A stretch of DNA of 64,000 bases from Dinochytrium kinnereticum (taxonomy: Eukaryota; Chytridiomycota; Chytridiomycetes; Chytridiales; Chytridiaceae), in contig JADGJT010000021.1 in NCBI GenBank assembly GCA_027604005.1, positions 1 to 64,000 on the forward strand. Reading direction: 5' to 3'. Positions 23,026 through 34,105 of this stretch are shown here, piece after piece. The translations under genes and the position numbers were made by a program. Numbering within the stretch: the stretch's first letter is position 1; every line of letters begins with the position of its first letter. The notes under the pieces were generated by a model. It saw nothing but the letters and a program-made list of their open reading frames with translations, was not told where the DNA came from and searched no databases.

Positions 23026-26000
23026 TCAAATCGGGATACCATACTCCTCCATGTCCTCGTAAAAGTTTTGCAGGAAGGAGTGATCATTGAAGCTGTCAAA
23101 CAGAGAATTACACTGATTTCTCACAACTGGAGAAAGGGGCTCGATCTGTATCATCTTTGCACGTCGAACGAGGTGAATAATCAGTCTTAGTGCCTCCGAG
23201 CTGCGACGAGAGTTGAAAGGTTAGAAATTGACATCCATAGTTAAAGTAAGTCAACCTTTTGTATGGACTGACGGTTTCCTCTAGCAGCTTCAACCATTTA
23301 AATGTCACCCCAAAGTTGGGATCACCTTGCCGCATAATGACTCTATCAAGAAGCCGATCTACGACAGAGAGGACCTTGAGCTTCACATTTTCGGATTGAG
23401 AAGTGTGCCACGTTTTCTATAATAAAAAAAGATATGATAAAGTCAGCTGAAGTTAAGTTACAATATCCAGAATCCAGAACAAGTTTAAAGAGTGATAAAT
23501 TAAATATGCATACCCGAAGCAGAAAGATGGCCTCCTTTGTTACTTCAACCTCTATCCGGCATGAGTGAAAAAGACGTTCCATATCCACTATACGCTGTGG
23601 CTGATTTTCGGAGGTGAGGGCTTGAATTACGGCTGTTAAGTCGGCGCTATGCTCAATCCAAGGGTTTTCCTCCTCTAGAAGATACTTGAGCGCCTGGCGT
23701 CTTGTCAGCTCCAGTTTCTTGCACTGTCATGTTGAGAATTAATAGATTGTGAAATATTTTATTTTTCATAGATAATGAAAGCGGGCAAAAGGTTTAAAAT
23801 GCTCTGTATGGGTTGCAGAAGATGGGAAAGTAAGCCTATAAATGACCTACCAGCACGTTTTGCACGAACTCCTCCTCTTTGAAGGGGACCAGCCCCGATA
23901 TGCTGCTGAGTGCTCTTATCATCTGATGGATTTCGTCGCCGTGGAATGGGAAGAATTTGAAAACCTCCTACATGTTTTTTTAAAATAAAAATTAGTTGGC
24001 AGTATTCATGAGACATGTGGGAGTTGAATCGTGTCTGAAGCGGAAAACGAACAAAACAAAAAGGATTGAGAAAGAATCTTAGAAACACACATCTCTAGTA
24101 TGAATATCAAGGTGGTAGGATTTTTTTCTCGTAGGCTGGCTCTTAAACCTCAAGCTCATTCTTTTCGTAAAAGACGATTTCAAGTTCGGGAATCCCGTCG
24201 TCCCTTGGTCGCTACTAGAATCACCCGTCAAATTTCCCTGGCCCGCCAGGATCCCACCTCCACCCTCCTTGTTCTCTCCTTTCCTACCCTCACCATTCCC
24301 ACCATTTACAGAATCATTGATGGTCGGTAATCCCTCAAACGAAACCGTCGATCGATTTCGTCGATGCATGTCACCCCCTTTCCCAGTTGCCGGCCCCGTC
24401 GTTGGAACACTCCCAGAACCCGTTGCGCTCCCTCCATCTCCTGCACTTACATCCGCGCCTGCTTGATGTTGCTCAGCATTGTGGGTACTGGCTCCGGTGG
24501 GTTGAGGTGCCAGGAGGGGAAGAACGGGGGGGAGAGCGGAGGGTTGGGTATCGAGCCTGCCGTAGGAGAATCGGATGATCGATGAGTAGGGGACCCGAAT
24601 CCCGGCTTCTAGGTCCACACCTGTGCCAACACCGTTGAAGGATCTAGAGCTTGACCATACGAGTTCTTTGCGGGTTAGAACTAGGGTGCCGGACTGAACC
24701 GATATTAGAGTTTCCTTAATAAATAGTGACGAGGTTAGAAACATAAATGATAATCAATACCAGTTTTTTTTCAGATTAAGTAAACAGAAGCATCTTATCA
24801 GATCCTTACATCACTGTACTTTTCCTGGCTATGTGAAGATGGCTTGACGACGATACGATCACTTGTCGAGTCCACTTGAAACCACATATCCTCAAGACTT
24901 GCAATAACGTCCTCCAGTTCATTTTTCACCGAGCTAAGCTCCTTTACAAGCGAGTCCTTTTGTTCCCAAAAATCCAGTTAGTTTCACCTTTGACATCCTC
25001 AGAAAAGGCAAAAAAAAAAGGGGGGGGGCTGAGCCATGAAAACAAACCTCTGACGGGAAATCGGAGGCCAGCGCAGCCCCAGTTTCAACTTCTTTTTTCC
25101 TTTTCTGCTGCAATAGCTGATGATTTTTGTGTCAGAATCTCATAACGGCGGAAACGAACGTTCAAAAAAAATAAGAAATACCTTGATGAAAAAAGGTGGC
25201 GTTCTTGATCTTGTCATAGCATAGGGTGGAGACCCTCCTGATTTAACGCCGGATTGCTGTCTGTTGTACGCTGCAGGGAGGGAGAAAAAACATATCAACG
25301 AAAGCAGCCAAGGAAATCTTACAGTATTCAAGCCGAGATTCCAGCTCTCCGGCGTTCTCTTTCCAAGACATGTTAATGTTATCGGGGTCCACTAGTTTTG
25401 ATACTCTTCGGACGATCATAAGGGCGGAAAGACATAGAGCGGGCGTAGGGATAGACGAGTGTGTTTGTTCTGGTTGCGTAAAACGAGGTAGAGGTTAGCC
25501 AAATGGACGGTGGGAATAAATCTTTCGATAGCACCTGAGAACAGCACTCTGAGGTGATCTGAGGTGAAGACGACAAGAAAAACCAAAAAACAAACCCGAG
25601 ACATGAAGCCTATAAATACTCACGCGCAACAAATGTCGCAACCCATTCAAGCTTTGTGAAAGCGATAACCGTATCTGGATCCATCTGAACGGGTCTCCCG
25701 CCCCCACTCACCCTATGATTCCAATCATCTTGATACACGAAAGAATTTCCTGAAGCGCCCCTTATGACTCCCTGAGACTTTCTCCGTAAAACGCTTTTTT
25801 TCCTCGCCGTTGACATGCGCACTGCTAATGATTCCATCAGAGAAAGGAGGAGACAGTATCCATCGGATCTTGAGCGAAGCTCACTAATGTATTGAGTTAG
25901 CCGCTCTTCGTCGACTGCTCGCGGTGGATGAAATGGAAGGTTTCGAAGGTCCTGAAATGAAATAGAGTTTTTATAGGGAAAAGGAGGACATTAGCTTATT

Positions 26001-27189
26001 AGTTATTATTTTCGCTTTAAACCTGTGCGATTTTATCAAGTGATTTAAATATCTCATCTCTCTGGTTCTCCTCCTGATCGGGATCACCGGGAGGCATAAG
26101 ATCGTTAATTCGCACAGTCCACGCAATGTTTGTAAGCTCTAAATCCTTGTTCCATCCCTCAATGTCAACAAGCAAAGTGGTTGTCAGATCCATTGCCGAT
26201 TCGAGACTTAAAGCGCTCTTCAAGTGCTTTTTCACAACGTCCCGGTTTGCTGGCGGTGGGTGCATAGATGAAAGAGTCGAATAGAGTCTTTTTTTTAATG
26301 GTTTTTTTTTGTTTTTTCACGCCGTTATGTAAAAAAAGAAGAGTTGAGAATTGACAGCATAATGAAGCTTTGCGTAAAGTACCTTTTGAACGAGCCGAAG
26401 ATTTTCATACGAAAGCAAAAGTCCCTTTCATCCTACAGAAGAAAAACAAAAAGATTAAGATTTCAGTAAATCCATAGAAATGCTAATGGGAACAACAGCC
26501 AAGAGGCATGTTCTTTTTTTGTGAAGAGAGTTGATTACCAATAGCGGGTATTTCATCCAAGCCTCGAGAAACCATCTAGCGCCAGCCGGTATCAATTCAC
26601 GCGTACCATATGCAAGTGCTTCCAAGGTATCGAGACTTGACATGAGGATCTGAAGAAAGGTTACAAACGGGAATATGAGGACAGACAAAGCGGTCAAATG
26701 AATAGTGAGAAATCAGTAAAGCAAACTCTACGAACATGTCGAAATGTGATGTAAAGAAGCCTTCTCTCGTTGATATCTTCCAAGGCATCATCCACCGAAA
26801 TGGGAAGCCGTCTCACCTATGAATGTACTGAGTGTAAGCGACGGCAAGAGCAAGAGCTAAGCGAGGGGCCAGCCGATCCCCATGCCAACACATCCGAAGA
26901 AGCATGGAAACAATTCAATTCGTCCAGCACACCCACAAAGTCCCTTAAACTGAACGATGGCGTCCCGAAGACTTACAACTTCATCAGACTGGTCCGGGTC
27001 AGCCTGACTCTCGTCCTGCTCAGAAAACTCATCGTCCCCATCAGTGATGAGGGTGAATACAGGCTTTGGCTTAGAGGGCTTTGATCCCTCGTTTTTTTCT
27101 GCAGAATCGATCGGTATAGTTTGCAGCAGCGAGGTGAGCCGTTGGATGTGCTGCCGGAAGAGGATGTCCTTCCACTCGTCCGGTGTCAT
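23026..27189 (-). CDS. Large multi-exon protein with PH-GRAM-like segment, unknown function
   Basis: Starts at the ATG at 27187-27189 (TPDEWKDILF) and runs through more than a dozen exons to TGA at 23026-23028 (ending EEYGIPI). Most of the length is helical, HEAT/ARM-like in feel, with segments such as SLDTLEALAYG, GAIERFIPTVH and LLDRVIMRQGDP. Around 24080-24720 one exon has the strand pattern of a PH-GRAM domain: GTLVLTRKELVW, then VPYSSIIRFSYG, interrupted by a roughly 120-residue Gly/Thr/Ser-rich loop. It resumes with KKSYHLDIHTRDV and EVFKFFPF. The pattern recalls myotubularin-type PH-GRAM modules, but no CX5R phosphatase motif was seen. A possible one-base frameshift lies in the first exon at 26942-26944. 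I do not recognise the family. Confidence 0.65.
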
Positions 27190-28382
27190 CTTTCAACCCC
27201 TCCTCACTCAGAACGGCGCCCGTTGGCCCCCTCACACGAACGCACAGCAGCACGCACACTCCCCGTCTCCTCAGAGTCGTCTCACGGCAGGCCGATGCGG
27301 GCGTCGCCAGCGAGTCGCTCGCCTGTCTCGTTCGTTGGGTGCTGGCGGATGGGCGTTGAGGTGTGCAGATTGTCAACGCTCTTTTGCCCAGTGGTGACAA
27401 GTTGAGTGAAATCGGCGGCAGATTCGCGAGATGCGCAAGAGCCACACGCCGCCACCATTTGGCAGCTGGCAGCCAACAACACGATCCCTGGCGCATTTCC
27501 AGCATGGCGCTAGGCGTTCGATCGACAGAAGATGCGCGCGGAAATCCCCCGAGTCGGATGGGGCAGGGGGGGAGAATTCCACACCTTGCGATGCGTTCCG
27601 CCGCCCTTTTCCCCACTGGAAATCTGCAAACGCTATCTGCGTTTATATGTGCAAAGTAAGGATTGACCGCTCTTCTTGGTGAGGAGAAGCATGGTTTATC
27701 TGAGATTGAGAGCGCGCCAAGCACTGGAACTCTGTTCAGCGCAAGCATTAATCGCAGACACGCGTGCCCACCCCCATCGACCACCAGGCATGCGGCATCT
27801 GCCTCAGACACCCGCGCAGTGAGATGCGCATTGAGACTCCTCCCTGTGCCGCGCACCTGCACCTCTTCCTGCAGCAAACGCGTGAGGTCGTCCTGCAGTG
27901 AACCAGCGCGCGTCGAGGGTGCAGTGTGCAGGTGTGAGGGCCAACTTCAAACAAGTCAAAATTTCATTTCTTTGGTGACCAAACAACGGCAGACAGCACA
28001 GAGAAGCCGGTCGAGAGCCCTCCAACGACACGCACCGACCGACTATCGCCTTGCAAGCACACGGCCACCGCATACCGGGAAGCATCGAAAACCACCTGCT
28101 GAACTGCCTGCGGTTGGCATACCTGGCGGGAGCATCAGCGGCTCATCCTGACTGTGTTTGGCGCTGGAAGCAAGGGATTCCCGTACAGCAAGGACAGGTC
28201 TCAGGAGGGCGGATCCCTTTGCAAAAAAAAGAAGCGCTTGACCTGACAGAAATCGTTTCGGACCATATCCGCACCCGCCTCCCCCAAAGCATCACAGCCT
28301 GAACGAAACGCTGGATATAAAGAGCGCCCCGAAGCTTGCCAGGAGATCCTCCGGAGGCAGCACCCCTGACATATCCTTCAAC
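27190..28382. promoter_or_regulatory. Long divergent spacer, GC-rich
   Basis: Separates the minus-strand unknown gene from the plus-strand small membrane protein. GC-rich, with many short words such as GACGCG and GCGTCGCC near 27240-27330. Overlapping frames on both strands (a 268-codon one on minus at 27071-27877 and an 83-codon one on plus at 28051-28302) have biased Arg/Ser/Ala content without homology. They fit GC-rich non-coding DNA. Confidence 0.5.
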
Positions 28383-28963
28383 ATGATCTCCGTGCCAAAG
28401 TTCTCAACAGCAAGTCTTCCAGCATCCTCTGCCTCTCCATCCTTCATCCCTTCCCGGCTCTCCTCCCAGAGCCTTCCAACCATCAACCCCTCGTCGTCTT
28501 CCACATTCTTTAGCACCGCTACTTACAAGCCTGGAAGGTCATGGCAAGCGGCTGTTCAAGCTTACATTGCATCCTGGAGGGGATATTGGTATGGATCTTC
28601 GGCGCAGTATAATGCTGCTGGGGGTTATCGGATGGTGATTGATGAGGATGATGAGATCTGGAGGAGGGACTTTCCATTGTTGTGGAGGCTGGACCCCTGC
28701 ACCATGGCAAAGACCGTTATATTCATGACCATTGCTTTGTGAGTATCTTGTCCTTACCTCAGCTGGTTATTTGGCGTTGTCTAACTCGTATGTTATTCTT
28801 ACTCATGTTTGATTCATTGTGGTTATCGCATATGTTATTATTTGAAGATGGATCATAGTTGTCATGTATCAGGTTCGTGAATCTTAGAGGTTCATCACGT
28901 TTTGTATTCATCTAACCTTTCCTTTTTTTTCATTATCAGATATATGCTGCGTCAGCAGCGTAG
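28383..28963 (+). CDS. Small single-span membrane protein, probably mitochondrial
   Basis: Three exons. Exon 1 (28383-28739) opens with a Ser/Thr-rich, acid-free leader of about 45 residues that resembles a mitochondrial presequence. A Trp/Tyr/Arg-rich core follows (SWRGYWYG, RRDFPLLWRLDP). A 25-base micro-exon (28848-28872) and a last exon at 28940-28963 complete a transmembrane helix (FMTIALWIIVVMYQ) and a short tail. All junctions are GT-AG and keep frame. Size, leader and one helix near the C-terminus resemble accessory subunits of respiratory complexes, but no named subunit was recognised. Confidence 0.55.
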
Positions 28964-29514
28964 ACGCCTCATATCCAAAGTGCCGATGATGATACAATAT
29001 CTGTTGGTGGGTGAAACGATAACATCACACCCAAATGCTCACGGTCGATGACGATATATGATCTTGTAAAGGGATGCTTTCACTTGGGGTATTAGCGGAG
29101 TGTGTTCTTGTATTATGTCATTTTATTTTTTTCTTTGTTATCCCTTTTCCTCCTCTCTTTCTCTTAATTTTATAAGTGTCGATTTGGCCCAACCTTCTTT
29201 ATTTTCTTTTCAATGTTGTTGGCATTGAAAATATTGCGATCATAGAAGTTAATAAATAACGATTTTCAATACTACTCTTTTTCGTCCCTCTCGTTCAAAT
29301 TTCTAACAAAGAATTATTATCAATTGAATTCACCAAAGTGCACCTCATCGTTTCGTATCTCACCACTACAGGCTCTCTTTATTGAAGTTTTTTCGATTAT
29401 AAATAGTTCAACTGAAACATGATTATGTGTGTATATTGAAAAGAAAGACATTTAAAAAATGGTAAGGACCCAGTGCTCACCACGCCTTAAGAAGCCGAAG
29501 GCGAGAATAAAATC
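28964..29514. other. Convergent 3' flanks, no gene
   Basis: AT-rich sequence between the ends of the small membrane protein and the phosphatase. Poly-T runs lie near 29120-29210. No coding potential was seen. Confidence 0.6.
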
Positions 29515-31994
29515 TCACAGCTTTGACCCTCCCGAGAACGACGTTGGCGACAAGTAAACCGCAATATCAGCAAGCCGCTGAGGCTTCAAATCTGCCATGC
29601 CCACATCTACCTGTGGGAGTGATGGATCCCCTGCTTGAACAGAAACGATTGAAAGCTTTGTATCAGCAGCCCAAGGGTTTGTCAACTTTTGCACGTCAAC
29701 CCGTGGCAACTTGAATGACGAAGTGGGGTGCACTCGAGTGGCCGTTGTGTGAGGTTTGTCAAAGCTGTTGAGGGGTTTAGAGGAAGAGCAGGAAGGGACG
29801 CCAAAGATGTCATCAAAAAAGATGACATTCACAGTGATATCATCCCTGAACTTTCGCGAATAAGGCGCCGGAATCCCCAACAACCTTCCAAGCCTCTCCT
29901 CATTTCTTCCACCAAGCGCATTCCGGATCAAACAGGTCGCCGCATTCTCGTCAGACTGCGACCACCGATCTCCTGCGACAACACCACCCTCACCGTCTGC
30001 GCCATCCGTTCGTAAAACACCTCGAGAGAGCATGTGGCCAGCTACAATTTCAACAATCTCCTCGCTTTCTAGCTCGTCAAACAGACCGTCGGTGGCCAGG
30101 ACGAGGAACCGGTCACGGGAGAGATCGATTTTGTACCGTGTTATTACGGGTTCTGCGGTGAGATAGGGCGGTGTCAGGTAGTATGGGAGGGGATCTGAGC
30201 GACCGGTTAGACCAGGGAGAAGTTGTCTTTGGAGGTTTGTGGGCCATTTGAAGATAGCGTCGCCTAGGAAAGATGAGAAAACAACTGATTAGAAAGGCCT
30301 TCTCCTCATCATCAATCCGCCAAAATATGCAGGACGGAAAGAAAAAAAAATGACGGGACTGGGTCCCGACTCACCAAAAGCCCGCGATGGCATAAGATAT
30401 CCCAATAACCTTCCTCTGACGACAACCGTCTCATCCTCTCCAGGATGCTCACCAACAAGCCTGTTCCTCTCCTCCGGATTGCTCCCAGTCTGATCGACCG
30501 ACAGCTCCACGGCCTCCATCATCCATGGGAACGGTGGTCGACTGGTCCCACTCCCAACTCCAGATGCCGTTTGAGGTGGCTGAGCCCGCCTCCGCAATGC
30601 CACTTTCCCAGCCAAAGATGCAGAAGGCGAAGCATGCGGAGAGGCCATCGCGCCTGCGCGACGTCTCGGTCCACGCACTCCTCCATGAGCATCCCGGTGT
30701 GAAGAAGGAGCTGGTGCCGTTCTCCCAAGAACGGCCCTCGAATCCCCTGTGCAAGCCACATATAAATCTTGACCATCCAAAATTGCCACAAGAGCGCAAG
30801 ATCCCGATAAAGCCGGTGACAGCATCCTCCTCGCCAAAGCTTCCCTCTGCCTCATCGACGCATTTGACGACATCGCGTCCCACTCATTTTTGGTTTTGAC
30901 CACCATTGGGGGTTTCCAGGGAACGGCTAGACCAGCGGCTGAAGTGTTATGCGGAAGCGCGGAGTAAATTTCTCTAGGATCTTGAAGGACACCACCTGCG
31001 ATTAGATCGTCGTCAAGTCGAGCAAAAGCGGAACGGATCGCACGTTCCATCATTTGGTTGCGCTCAGATTCGGCGATAGAGGGGTCTCGGTCGGGGATGA
31101 TTGAAATGGCATGGGCTATGTAGCTTGGAAGGAGGGCTGAAACCATGTGGGCGCATTCATGTCCGTTGTGGCCGTCGAAAACGCTGTGGAATGTAACCAA
31201 TACGGTCAGAAAACAACGGTCATGCAATGTCGCTTCTACTCACCCAAACAGGAGACGGCCCTTTCCGAGAGAAATTTGGCACTGGGCATCTTCGCAAGGC
31301 TCATTACTAGGAACACATCCAACATCAAATCTAACCACCCCAGTACGTGATGAATTTGTCTCCACATTCACCGTATCTCCCGCCTCATGCTCCTTCCCCA
31401 CACCTTCCTCCGTGGTGTTTTCGATCCCATTTAAAACAGCTCCGCGATCAGGTTTAATGACAACAACGCGTTCAAATGCCTTAAGCTTTGCATCTGCCTG
31501 CGATCGTTCTAACCCCATGCCTCCTACAGCTGGTTTGAGTCTAGAGTTTGGATGATGCTGCTGAGGAAGGTGTTGGTGATTTTGGTGCTGGTGATGATGG
31601 TGATGAGTGATTGAAGACGGTGAGGATGGTGGCTTTGTTCCTGGGATCGCTTGAATGATTCGGGTGGTTGGTTTGTGGGGCTGTGGGGTGACTTTCTGCA
31701 TGTTTTTTTTCGATTGTTATTCAGTTCAGGTTGCCTTTGACAAAAAGAAAGGCAGGCCATAGCTCGCTGCCTCACCTGCGTTTGTTTAACGGAAGAAGCG
31801 ATAGATCGTAACGACGAGTTCAATCCACCGTTCGGCTGGTGATCTCTCCCAACCCGTCGATGAATCAGCCTAACAAAACGAACACCTCCTGAATCTATTA
31901 CTGCAGATCTCACTGCAAGGCGTGTCAACGACCTTTTGAGATTGGGAAAGAAGCCGGCGAAACCCCCAGTCGTGATGGGCCGCTCGAGGACCAT
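29515..31994 (-). CDS. PDP1: PP2C-type pyruvate dehydrogenase phosphatase, mitochondrial
   Basis: A Mg/Mn-dependent serine phosphatase of the PDP/Ptc5 branch, which reactivates pyruvate dehydrogenase in the matrix. The ATG at 31992-31994 opens a basic, acid-poor presequence (RSLTRLAVR, VRLIHRR). PP2C motifs follow in order: VFDGHNGHE after the third exon start, SGSCALVAILDGQDLYVA and CTGDSRAVLG, FLVLATDGLFDEL, and RDDITVNVIFF near the end. The stop is at 29515. A Ser/Arg/Pro-rich insert after the GDSRAVLG block (about 30520-30700) and a His/Gln-rich linker (about 31555-31620) lengthen it. The large insert between DGHNGH and SGSCAL is typical of the PDP branch and sets it apart from cytosolic PP2Cs. 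Lies upstream of NIT2 on the same strand order, tail to head. Confidence 0.85.
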
Positions 31995-32305
31995 CCAGGG
32001 TGAAGGCAACAAGTAGCCGACCCTTCAAGCTTCTTTCGTATCGGCAGCCAGCAGCGGACGGCCGTCTTGGTCCCGGATACGGAGTGCGCGAGCGGAGGTG
32101 ATGAAGAAGCCAAGTGTCTGTTCAACAAAAATTTGTGGATTTCGGAACTGGATGCCGTCGCTTTGACGGGACGCGACGGAGACGCGCTCGCGCAGTGATG
32201 CGATGCGACGAGGAGAATTCACAAGAGGGACGAGTATATTGAGGGGTTAAACAGAGCGAAAAGCAAGTGACGCATGTGCCCTTCTGAGACTGTTCAGGAG
32301 GCAAT
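31995..32305. other. Spacer between PDP and NIT2 genes
   Basis: Short, GC-rich spacer that holds the PDP promoter and the NIT2 3' flank, both on the minus strand. Several CGCTCGCGC-type words occur at 32170-32200. No gene was seen. Confidence 0.5.
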
Positions 32306-33639
32306 TCACTTATCGGCGCTCACATCTGGGTAAACGTCGAATCTTCTCTGCAACGTCACTGGAATAGAGCTTCGGGTCTCGTCAATTACGGCGGGGTCAA
32401 CATCAGCGTAGACAATCTCTTCTCCGTGATCAGCCTTTGACAAGACCCTGCCCATGGGATCAACGATTGAGGAATGGCCCCATGCAATGTAGCTGGCCGC
32501 GGTGTCGCGGGCTGGGGAACAGGCGGCAACGTAAAACTGGTTATCGTTGGCGCGGGCGCGTTGGAGGAGCTCCCACTGATTTTGGGTAGAGATATGTTAG
32601 ATCGCCCATTCAGTGTGATCGACAAGCAAAAAACGTACATGCAAGGGTCCGGTAGTCATGTTGAAGGCGCCAGGGTAGATCATGGCAACGCAGCCCTTCC
32701 TCGCGGCAACCATAGCCATCTCGGGAAATCGAATGTCGTAGCAAATTCCAATGCCAATGGGGCCGTAGCTAGTCGGAATCATTGTGAGCGATGATCCAGG
32801 GCTCAAGACTTCTGACTCTTGAAACCTGATCTTGCCAGGGACGTCAATGTCAAAAAGGTGCACCTAAACAAGGCGGTGCAAGTTAGTCAAATGCCACACC
32901 GAGCTTGAATTCACAGCAGGTTTCCAACAAACCTTACGATGAACCCCAATCCTCTTCCCCGCAGGGTCCCATATGGTGCAAGTGTTAAAGAATTTGGGGT
33001 TGGCGGGAGGTGCTGTCGCGTTGGCTTTCGTGGGTTCGCTTTCTGGGAAGGATCCGCCGATGAGGTAGACTCCAGCATCAGCCGCCATCTTTGAGAGCGC
33101 CTTAGAGGTGGGGCCTCCTTCCAGAGGTTCTGCGTACTCAGGAAAGTACGAGGTACCATACGGGCTGTTGAAGCATTCTAGGCGTTGCGGGGTTGGATAG
33201 TGTCAGTGAGAAAGAAGACAACTTATTGACGTTCTAGTGGTGATAGTATGCATGTCGCATGCATGGCAGATGCATCGCATAAAAGGACCAACACAACCGT
33301 TGATGCCGGGGATGCATGGGCAGGACAAAACGATAAAAGATGTTTTCCTCAAGTCTCTCAACTGATGCAGAAAACCTAGACCCAAATTTATCAAACCATC
33401 CATAAAGCCAACGATGGCATTGAGCCCATTCATGAGAATAAGAGACGATCGCAGCCGGACCGATGCAGACAATATCAAACAACTTCCTGCTCACCTGGAA
33501 GCACAACGACATTCGCCCCGCCGACCTTGGCGGCATGCAGCACCTTCTCCCTCGCCCTCTCCAGGTTCGCCTCCTTGCTGGCGGACACCATCAGCTGCAC
33601 CAGTGCGAGCCTGAACTTCGTTGACGCTGCTTGGGCCAT
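32306..33639 (-). CDS. NIT2: Omega-amidase / nitrilase family (NIT2)
   Basis: Hydrolyses alpha-ketoglutaramate and alpha-ketosuccinamate, closing the glutamine transaminase route. The ATG at 33637-33639 is the first in-frame ATG; an open frame upstream has none. The nitrilase catalytic triad is visible: Glu in [10 protein letters not shown] (exon junction near 33185/33490), Lys in GVHRKVHLFDID (junction near 32935/32860) and Cys in [12 protein letters not shown] (near 32740). Other landmarks are [31 protein letters not shown] and [11 protein letters not shown]. The stop TGA is at 32306-32308. Length, at about 280 residues, is normal for NIT2. It is divergent from the plus-strand gene at 34106. 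Confidence 0.93.
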
Positions 33640-34105
33640 CTGGATGCACTTTGAACAGCCCCAAAGTCTGATATTTTTGTCGAGAAGTGACAACCCACAG
33701 GACCGACAGGACCTCGCGAGGACGGAGCGACGGGCGGACGCGTTATTGAGAAGTGTCAACAACCCCGACGCGCATCTGTTCTCTAGACATGTTCTCCGAG
33801 GAAGTCTCAAGTCAGTTAAGCGACCTCAAACTCCGTGCTCAGAGAGAGCGCGATTTACGCTGAACAATCAGAAGCCGCTGGTGCCATCCTCGAGGACTGG
33901 ACTGCTGCTGAAATGCTGTGGATGCGTTCACAAGCTTCCAAACCATCCATTTGCGTTTTTATCTTTCAGTGATGGATGATTTGTACGGCCGCCTTGCAGA
34001 TGTGATTGGATGTAGCAGCCTTTGTTGAAGCGATATTTCACTCTCAAACCACGTTCATCACAGCTCTCCATACGTGACGCCCTTCTGCGTTGCTTCTGAG
34101 CAGCA
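33640..34105. promoter_or_regulatory. Divergent promoter region, NIT2 / unknown gene
   Basis: 466-base spacer between oppositely transcribed genes. CpG-rich in its NIT2-proximal part (33700-33780). No TATA-like element stands out and no accepted frame is present. Confidence 0.45.

Noticed and set aside
22356..23099. 247-codon minus-strand open frame
   Set aside because: Its start overlaps the end of the PH-GRAM-like gene in another frame and the composition is Arg/Ser-rich without domain motifs. Only its last 20 codons were kept as part of a very weak small-gene candidate.
27071..27877. 268-codon minus-strand open frame
   Set aside because: Overlaps the true first exon of the PH-GRAM-like gene in another frame, is Arg/Ser/Ala-skewed and has no homology. 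It fits GC-rich intergenic DNA.
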